Source of the DNA: Kingella oralis
Lineage (GTDB): Bacteria > Pseudomonadota > Gammaproteobacteria > Burkholderiales > Neisseriaceae
Direction of reading: 5' to 3'
Length of the DNA stretch: 17,381 nt
Assembly (NCBI GenBank): GCA_905373195.1
Contig: CAJPSG010000002.1
Location: 1-17,381, forward strand
A program made the position numbers and the translations under genes. Positions 13,203 to 17,381 of this stretch are shown here, piece by piece. The notes under the pieces were generated by a model. It was not told the DNA's origin. It saw only the letters and a list, made by a program, of their open reading frames with translations, and ran no database searches. Numbering within the stretch: position 1 is the stretch's first letter; each line of letters begins with the position of its first letter.

Positions 13203-13977
13203 TCAAACAAGCAAATTCATAACCGTATTGTCTGATATAGAAGCAGAAGTAGCCTCATTCTGCACACCAAACGAAGCCATAGATTGCACAAGATTATTAC
13301 TTGCTTTGGCGAAATAAGCATCTATATCAGCGCGGTTTATCGTGCCATCGTTAAATACAAACGATTCAGCACCATAGCTTGTGCCATAGAAGTAATTTTG
13401 CATTTTTACGCTGCTGCCATCTGTCGCTGTTAGAAGCAAATCACTGCCCGATTTTTGAGCCGAAATATCAGCAACATTGATGTCATTGAATTGCAAAACA
13501 TTCTTATCGCCGCTACCATAACCATAAACCGTATCTTGACCGAAGCCTTGGTTGAATACATAGGTATCATTGCCCGCACCACCAGCAAGATAATCGTTGC
13601 CCATGCCGCCATCTAAAATATCATTGCTACCATAAGCTATGATTCTATCGTTACCAGCCGCAGCATAAATTTCATTACGTCCAGACCAGCCATAGATAGA
13701 TGGACTCATCGGTATCGTTACCTTGCAATACCAGCCCATTTTTCATTAAATCGGCAGTAGTTATAGTTTTATCGGCAAATTGGAATACGCTGTCATTCCA
13801 GTAGCTGCTGCTCATGTAATTCCGTAAACGGACAGAGTCATTATCATTGTAACCAAATAAGACAAGATCATCGCTTTCTCTACGGAATTGCACCTCAGCA
13901 AAATTTACATCGATAAATTGCAATGTAGATTATCCAGATAAATCATAGACTGCATCGTTGCCATAACCTTTAGAAAA
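13203..13977 (-). pseudogene. RTX calcium-binding protein, broken C-terminal fragment
   Basis: - strand sequence of an RTX-type secreted protein. Readable parts: FSKGYGNDAVYDLSG, then LQFIDVNFAEVQFRRESDDL, VLFGYNDNDSVRLRNY and FQFADKTITTADL. After a frame change comes GWSGRNEIYAAAGNDRIIAY, then GGMGNDYLAGGAGNDTYVFN with Gly-Asp-rich calcium-binding nonapeptides, and finally a second related domain and a C-terminus (NTVMNLLV). Lesions: an in-frame TAA at 13930-13932, and a duplicated 4-bp unit (ATAGATAG at 13692-13699) that shifts the frame inside SIYGW. The N-terminal bulk is absent; RTX similarity ends at 13977 where the TolC remnant begins. Confidence 0.85.
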
Positions 13978-14677
13978 TCAGCTTAACGACTACACAGGGC
14001 TAGACAGCCAAAACATTTCGCCCATTAAAACCAGCAATATCATCACACACTACCAACCCAAGCTCAAACAACGCAGTTTAGAGTAATGACAAAGCCTAGC
14101 CTTGCAACACAATCTCGAATACAAAATGCAACTTGCCATTACCCAAAGCAGTGAAAAAACCCTAACCGCCACCAAAGCCAGCCGCCTGCCCACGCTTACT
14201 GCCAACATCAGTTATCAAAACCATCTATACACATCATCCGCCCAAAATAACGACTACCGTTATCGTGGCAAAGGCATGACCGCATCTGTGCAACTGAGTA
14301 TGCCGCTTTATACAGGTGGCGAACTACGCAGCAAAATCCGCGAAGCCAATACACAGTATGAGGCCACCCACGCGCAACTTGTTTCGACCGAACATAAAAT
14401 TAAACTTGCCGTCCGCCAAGCCTATACCGAAAGCAATGCTGCTCAATATCAAATCATGGCGCAAGAGCGCGTGTTAAAAAGCAGCAAACTTAAACTCAAA
14501 TCAACTCAAACAGGGCAACAATACGGCATCCGTAACCAGCTAGAAGTCATACAAGCGCAGCAGGCTGTGAGCCAAGCTGAGCAAAAATTAGCCGAAGCGC
14601 GATATAAGTTTTTGATGGCGTATTTAAGGTTGGTTAAGGAGAGGGGGATGAGTGTGGAAAATGAATGGGAAGAGTGA
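13970..14677 (+). pseudogene. TolC-family outer-membrane channel, broken fragment
   Basis: About 235 codons of a TolC-type type I secretion channel. The frame reads ENQLNDYTGLDSQNISPIKT and HYQPKLKQRSLE, then two adjacent stops TAA TGA (14084-14089), then QSLALQHNLEYKMQLAITQS, ASRLPTLTANISY, MTASVQLSMPLYTGGELRSK and ARYKFLMAYLRL to a TGA at 14677. The order (helices, beta region, SMPLYTGGELR, long helices) is the C-terminal half of TolC. The N-terminal half and signal peptide are missing. The 3' part has a TTG at 14102 but would make only a truncated, unexported product. Confidence 0.8.
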
Positions 14678-15022
14678 GCGGCGGTGTTATAACAAACCGA
14701 AATAAAAATATATAATACCTACCCAATTATCTACTACCGTTTATGGCTTATGCCACAGATTTCCGTTAAATAACATTAACGTACTATACAAACTGAAGTA
14801 ATATCAGCCAAATGGCTGATTGAATCCGGTGCGCAGCTGCATTTCCAAAAAACGAGCGATGACGAATGGGCGCATTCCTGCGATGCCCCATCCAATTTCC
14901 ACTACGGCACAGGCAACAGGTGGGTTGTTTATTTGTGTCGGAAAAAACAAGAATATGTTGGCAGAATTTAGCGATTTGTTGGTGTTTACAGCGTTGTAAG
15001 CCATGCGTAAAATGAGTAAAAG

Positions 15023-15078
15023 GCAGCCTGCTTAGCGGAGTGGCAAAGCTAAAACAGCAAACGCACGTTTCAGGCTGC
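15023..15078. repeat. DUS-bounded repeat unit (copy 2)
   Basis: GCAGCCTG (15023-15030) and CAGGCTGC (15071-15078) are inverted ends; the inside shares AAGCTAAAACAGCA (15046-15059) with the unit at 9762-9832. It may be a small dispersed repeat of this genome. Confidence 0.55.
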
Positions 15079-15152
15079 TGCAAAGTAACCCTAAACCATT
15101 GATCCCCTATCCAACCTAAAACATCATCCTTAACAACCCCATCCTAACCAAA

Positions 15153-15164
15153 AGGCAGCCTGAA
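15153..15164 (+). repeat. Full 12-mer DUS overlapping a translation start region
   Basis: AGGCAGCCTGAA, with the glycosylase ATG one base later (15166). No other Shine-Dalgarno is visible, so the AGG of the DUS may serve poorly as one. Confidence 0.8.
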
Positions 15165-15165
15165 A

Positions 15166-15771
15166 ATGCAAAACATCCCCGAAAACGCTCCCATCGTTGA
15201 ATCCCTCCCCTTTCCGCCCTTTCTCCCACCGCACGCCAGCGTGATGCTGATGGGCACCTTCCCCCCACCTGCCGACAAACGCAGCATGGCGTTTCACTAT
15301 CCCAATTTTCAAAACGATATGTGGCGCGTGTATGGCATCGTGTTTTTTGACGACCCCAGCCATTTTCAGGCTGCCTCAGGCAAGCATTTTGATGCCGACA
15401 AAATCAAAGCCTTTTTATGGGAACGCGGCATTGCCTCCTGCCCCACCGTGTTCAAAGCCATCCGCCAGCACGGCAACGCCTCGGATGATTTTTTGCAAAT
15501 TGTAGAAAGCGTGGATTTGCCCGCCATCCTCGCGCAAATGCCCAACGTGCGCCGCATCGGCACCACAGGCGGCAAAGCCACCGAAGTGTTAATCGGCAAG
15601 CTGCCCAGCAAAACCAAGCTGCCTAAAACAGGCGAAACCATCGCCTACCCCTGCGGCGAGCGACAACTGCAACTTACCCGCCTGCCCTCCACCTCCCGCG
15701 CCTATCCGTTAAGCCTCGCCAAAAAAGCCGAAGCCTATCGCCAATTTTTCCAAGCAGCGGGATTGGTGTAA
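15166..15771 (+). CDS. Uracil-DNA glycosylase family protein
   Basis: A 201-residue protein of the uracil-DNA glycosylase superfamily, with the small-branch pattern VMLMGTFPPPADKRS (about 26-40), then FHYPNFQNDMWRVYG (43-57), IRRIGTTGGK-like RRIGTTGGKATEVL near 139-152, and LTRLPSTSRAYPLSLAKK near the end, where the LPSTS stretch corresponds to the DNA-intercalating motif region. Such enzymes remove uracil or related damaged bases from DNA. Exact substrate cannot be told from sequence. ATG at 15166 follows a DUS directly. Another DUS (15365-15376, reverse) lies inside the gene and encodes FQAAS. It is a single + strand gene among - strand neighbours. Confidence 0.85.
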   Translation: MQNIPENAPIVESLPFPPFLPPHASVMLMGTFPPPADKRSMAFHYPNFQNDMWRVYGIVFFDDPSHFQAASGKHFDADKIKAFLWERGIASCPTVFKAIRQHGNASDDFLQIVESVDLPAILAQMPNVRRIGTTGGKATEVLIGKLPSKTKLPKTGETIAYPCGERQLQLTRLPSTSRAYPLSLAKKAEAYRQFFQAAGLV

Positions 15772-15963
15772 ATATTTGGGCGTTGTCCCAAAAAGTATGC
15801 TGCCTATTTTTCAGGCAAAAATAGTTTGGTAAATTTTGCTATTTTTGTAGAAAATTTTGCATCATAGAAATGAAAAATTAATCACTTGACGGTTTGTAAT
15901 AGCATATTTTTTAGAATACCGCCATTTAATTTATGTTAATTGCACGTTGAGTTTTCAAACTAT

Positions 15964-16233
15964 TTACGCCTGCTTTATCCAATCATGCTCTTTTACACCA
16001 AATTCAAACTCCGCTTGATGAAATGCTTGTTGAAGCGTGTCGTGAAAAGTATCTGTTTGCTCTTTTCCTGTTTCATCAAAATAGAGTAAGTAAAATCCGC
16101 TATCATCTGAATATTGCATAATGCGAAGTTCGGCAGGTGCGGGCAATAGGGCATCATTTGAGTAATGTCTTGTGTTGCCCGTTGCTTCATATTTTCCAGC
16201 TAACTTAATGTAAAACAAAAATTTTTCTTCCAT
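15964..16233 (-). CDS. Small hypothetical, possible immunity-like protein
   Basis: An 89-residue acidic protein of unknown family: MEEKFLFYIKLAGKYEATGN then a strand-rich middle (FYLLYFDETGKEQTDTF) and a helix FHDTLQQAFHQAEFEFGVKE. No signal peptide or membrane segment. It lies two genes downstream of a polymorphic toxin on the same strand, separated from the SUFU gene by an inverted DUS pair. Small acidic proteins in this place are often orphan immunity genes, but nothing in the sequence proves it. Confidence 0.65.
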   Translation of the reverse strand: MEEKFLFYIKLAGKYEATGNTRHYSNDALLPAPAELRIMQYSDDSGFYLLYFDETGKEQTDTFHDTLQQAFHQAEFEFGVKEHDWIKQA

Positions 16234-16290
16234 TTTTACTTTCTATTTTGCTGTGATAGATAAGATTACGATAGTTAGTTTTCACAATAA

Positions 16291-16327
16291 GGCAGCCTGA
16301 AAATGGGATTTTGGTTTTCAGGCTGCT
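16291..16327. terminator. Inverted DUS pair after the SUFU gene
   Basis: GCAGCCTGAAAA (16292-16303) pairs with TTTTCAGGCTGC (16315-16326) around an 11-nt loop. It ends the toxin-immunity transcript on the - strand. Confidence 0.75.
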
Positions 16328-16360
16328 TGTCTATGGTTGTTAGAAATAAACAATTTATTA

Positions 16361-16897
16361 TCAAATCACAGATTTTCTGTTTGGGTTTAAGTAGTCAATT
16401 CCATATTCATCAAATAAAGTTTCTAATTCATCTAGCGAATGGGAATATAAAAATTCTTTTTCTTTATCGGAAATAGGTAAAAGCCATAAAAATTGAATGG
16501 TATCCATAATTTCTAACTTTCTGCCATAAGGGTATGGTAGAGATATTAAAAGATTGGAAAATTGAGACCCTTCAAGCCACGGTCGTCCAATATTTATCAC
16601 TTTACCAATATGAACATCAACTACTTTATTGAAACACGCAGATGCTAACATTACTAACGTTTCAATATGTTCATGCGTTTCTACTGGGCTACTAATAACA
16701 AATTCTCTCCCAATTATTTCTCCAATACCAGAACTAATATAAATCCAAGGCTCATTTTCTTTCTTGGGCGAAATTCTAAATACATGGAAACTAGGTAATT
16801 CATTGATTATTTTTCCATGATTCCAAGTAAATCCTTTAATTTCACACCCAACCCAAAAATCACTAATATGTTGTAATACTTTGAAATTATAGTCCAT
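16361..16897 (-). CDS. SUFU-domain immunity protein
   Basis: A 178-residue protein of the suppressor-of-fused (SUFU) family. Typical pieces are FRISPKKENEPWIYISSGIG near residues 40-60, the strand VISSPVETHEHIETLVMLAS, LISLPYPYGRKLE, and the end LWLLPISDKEKEFLYSHSLD plus FDEYGIDYLNPNRKSVI, where the DPNR-like NPNRKSVI is a family hallmark. In bacteria, SUFU proteins are known immunity factors of polymorphic toxins. The upstream toxin's stop lies 11 bp inside this gene, so the pair is co-translated. ATG at 16897 is chosen because a longer frame reaching 17011 would lie inside the toxin gene. Confidence 0.85.
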   Translation of the reverse strand: MDYNFKVLQHISDFWVGCEIKGFTWNHGKIINELPSFHVFRISPKKENEPWIYISSGIGEIIGREFVISSPVETHEHIETLVMLASACFNKVVDVHIGKVINIGRPWLEGSQFSNLLISLPYPYGRKLEIMDTIQFLWLLPISDKEKEFLYSHSLDELETLFDEYGIDYLNPNRKSVI

Positions 16898-17381
16898 GTT
16901 TTTTAGCCTGTTTTCTTGAATATCTAGACATCTTTGCTCCTTCTCTACGTTGACATGTAAGACATTGAGTACCGTTAATACTTTCTTGTGCATGTTTAAT
17001 CCTTTCTTCACGGCTCATCGCATGCCCTCCATGGTCATAATAATGCTGAGAAAGTGGTGGTTCGTGTTGTGGACTTGGGGCAGTGTTTGTTCCGCTTCTT
17101 TGAATTTGCCCACAATTTGGACATGGTTGCCCCTCACCTGCTTGTCTCGCAGCCCTAGCAGCAGGGCTATCCGTTTGACTTCCTCCATAATGCTGTTGCC
17201 TATTATACCGTTCTGTTGGTGTTTGATTTATTGCATTATCCGCCCGTGCAGGCGTTCCCTGACTATTATGCCCATCATGCCTATTATTTCTATTCGCATG
17301 ATGCCCTTTCCCCATTCTATCCACAGCCCGACTGGCAATATCCGCAGCAGCATCTGCGGTTACTGCCCAATTCGGGTTTTC
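16887..17381 (-). CDS. Polymorphic toxin C-terminal domain, zinc-binding (partial)
   Basis: The last 164 codons of a larger protein whose 5' part lies beyond the right edge; the frame is open to base 17381. A disordered Asn/His/Gln-rich linker (about visible residues 23-80) leads to a compact domain with two CxxC pairs (CPNC at 87-90, CLTC at 140-143). Between them are SPQHEPPLSQHYYDHGGHAM and an ERIKHAQ helix; it ends EGAKMSRYSRKQAKKHGL. Two CxxC pairs with conserved His in a basic C-terminal domain suggest a treble-clef/HNH-type nuclease toxin, but the exact family is not certain. The parent may be an RHS, hemagglutinin-like or other delivery protein. Confidence 0.75.
   Translation of the reverse strand, partial: ENPNWAVTADAAADIASRAVDRMGKGHHANRNNRHDGHNSQGTPARADNAINQTPTERYNRQQHYGGSQTDSPAARAARQAGEGQPCPNCGQIQRSGTNTAPSPQHEPPLSQHYYDHGGHAMSREERIKHAQESINGTQCLTCQRREGAKMSRYSRKQAKKHGL

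Larger units (their letters stand above)
14678..15165. other. 488-bp intergenic region, mostly unassigned
   Basis: No complete gene seen. A - strand frame near 14804-15004 contains VVEIGWGIAGMRPFVIARFL and a + strand frame reads LIESGAQLHFQKTSDDEWAH; neither could be matched to a family, and either could be a decayed fragment. The 3' part holds a DUS-bounded repeat (15023-15078) and the DUS preceding the glycosylase gene. Confidence 0.5.

Noticed and set aside
14804..15004. 66-codon - strand frame as a gene
   Set aside because: No ribosome site, no recognised family, and the region lies within decayed DNA.
15886..15917. TTGACG with TAGAAT as a + strand promoter
   Set aside because: The spacer is about 20 bp and no + strand gene follows.
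16898..17011. N-terminal extension of the SUFU gene
   Set aside because: It overlaps the toxin's coding end in another frame, and the SUFU-like sequence begins at the ATG at 16897.

Overview
The window comes from a Neisseriaceae chromosome, most probably Kingella or a close relative. The main evidence is the 12-mer AGGCAGCCTGAA (the Kingella-type DNA uptake sequence, DUS) and its reverse complement, which recur throughout the window and often form inverted pairs acting as terminators. The flanking chromosomal genes (tgt, a uracil-DNA glycosylase family protein, RTX/TolC remnants, a polymorphic-toxin cassette) fit this assignment. No single gene fixes the species.

Region A (1 to about 9.5 kb) is the right-hand part of a mobile element that looks like a phage satellite or integrative plasmid. 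Every gene lies on the + strand, many joined by ATGA-type overlaps. In order: two AlpA-like regulators, a small hypothetical, a P22-type antirepressor N-domain protein, a Rha-family regulator, a tiny membrane peptide, a candidate structured RNA, a helical hypothetical, a KilAC-like DNA-binding protein, an HTH_39-like protein, a zinc-ribbon/Toprim primase, a possibly broken small gene, a membrane/coiled-coil protein, a DUF927 P-loop ATPase, and a damaged toxin-antitoxin region (frameshifted RelE/HigB-type toxin, intact XRE antitoxin, and a second frameshifted HigA-like gene). No integrase, capsid, terminase or portal gene is visible, so the integrase should lie left of base 1. The noncoding end (8.8-9.5 kb) has nine copies of GTGGGAA in direct and inverted groups inside AT-rich DNA, which resembles a replication origin, and nested direct repeats resembling recombinase sites. 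The element has its own DNA-level signatures: the 8-mer ACACCAGC occurs about 17 times here and was not found in the rest of the window, CTAG is several-fold enriched, and the leucine codon CTA is favoured. It also carries many DUS copies, several inside genes, so it has probably resided in DUS-using hosts for a long time.

Region B (9.5-13 kb, all - strand) begins with a scar: the C-terminal tail of another AlpA-like gene joined to a truncated duplicate of the next gene. Then come that hypothetical gene (104 aa), a SAM-dependent methyltransferase, a secreted hypothetical protein, and queuine tRNA-ribosyltransferase (tgt).

Region C (13.2-14.7 kb) is a decayed type I secretion locus. A C-terminal fragment of an RTX calcium-binding protein (- strand; one nonsense codon and one 4-bp duplication) abuts a fragment of a TolC-family outer-membrane channel (+ strand; two adjacent in-frame stops).

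Region D (15.1-17.4 kb) has a uracil-DNA glycosylase family gene on the + strand. On the - strand are a small hypothetical gene, a SUFU-domain immunity gene, and the C-terminal toxin domain of a polymorphic toxin that runs off the right edge. The toxin and SUFU genes overlap by 11 bp and look like a translationally coupled toxin-immunity pair.
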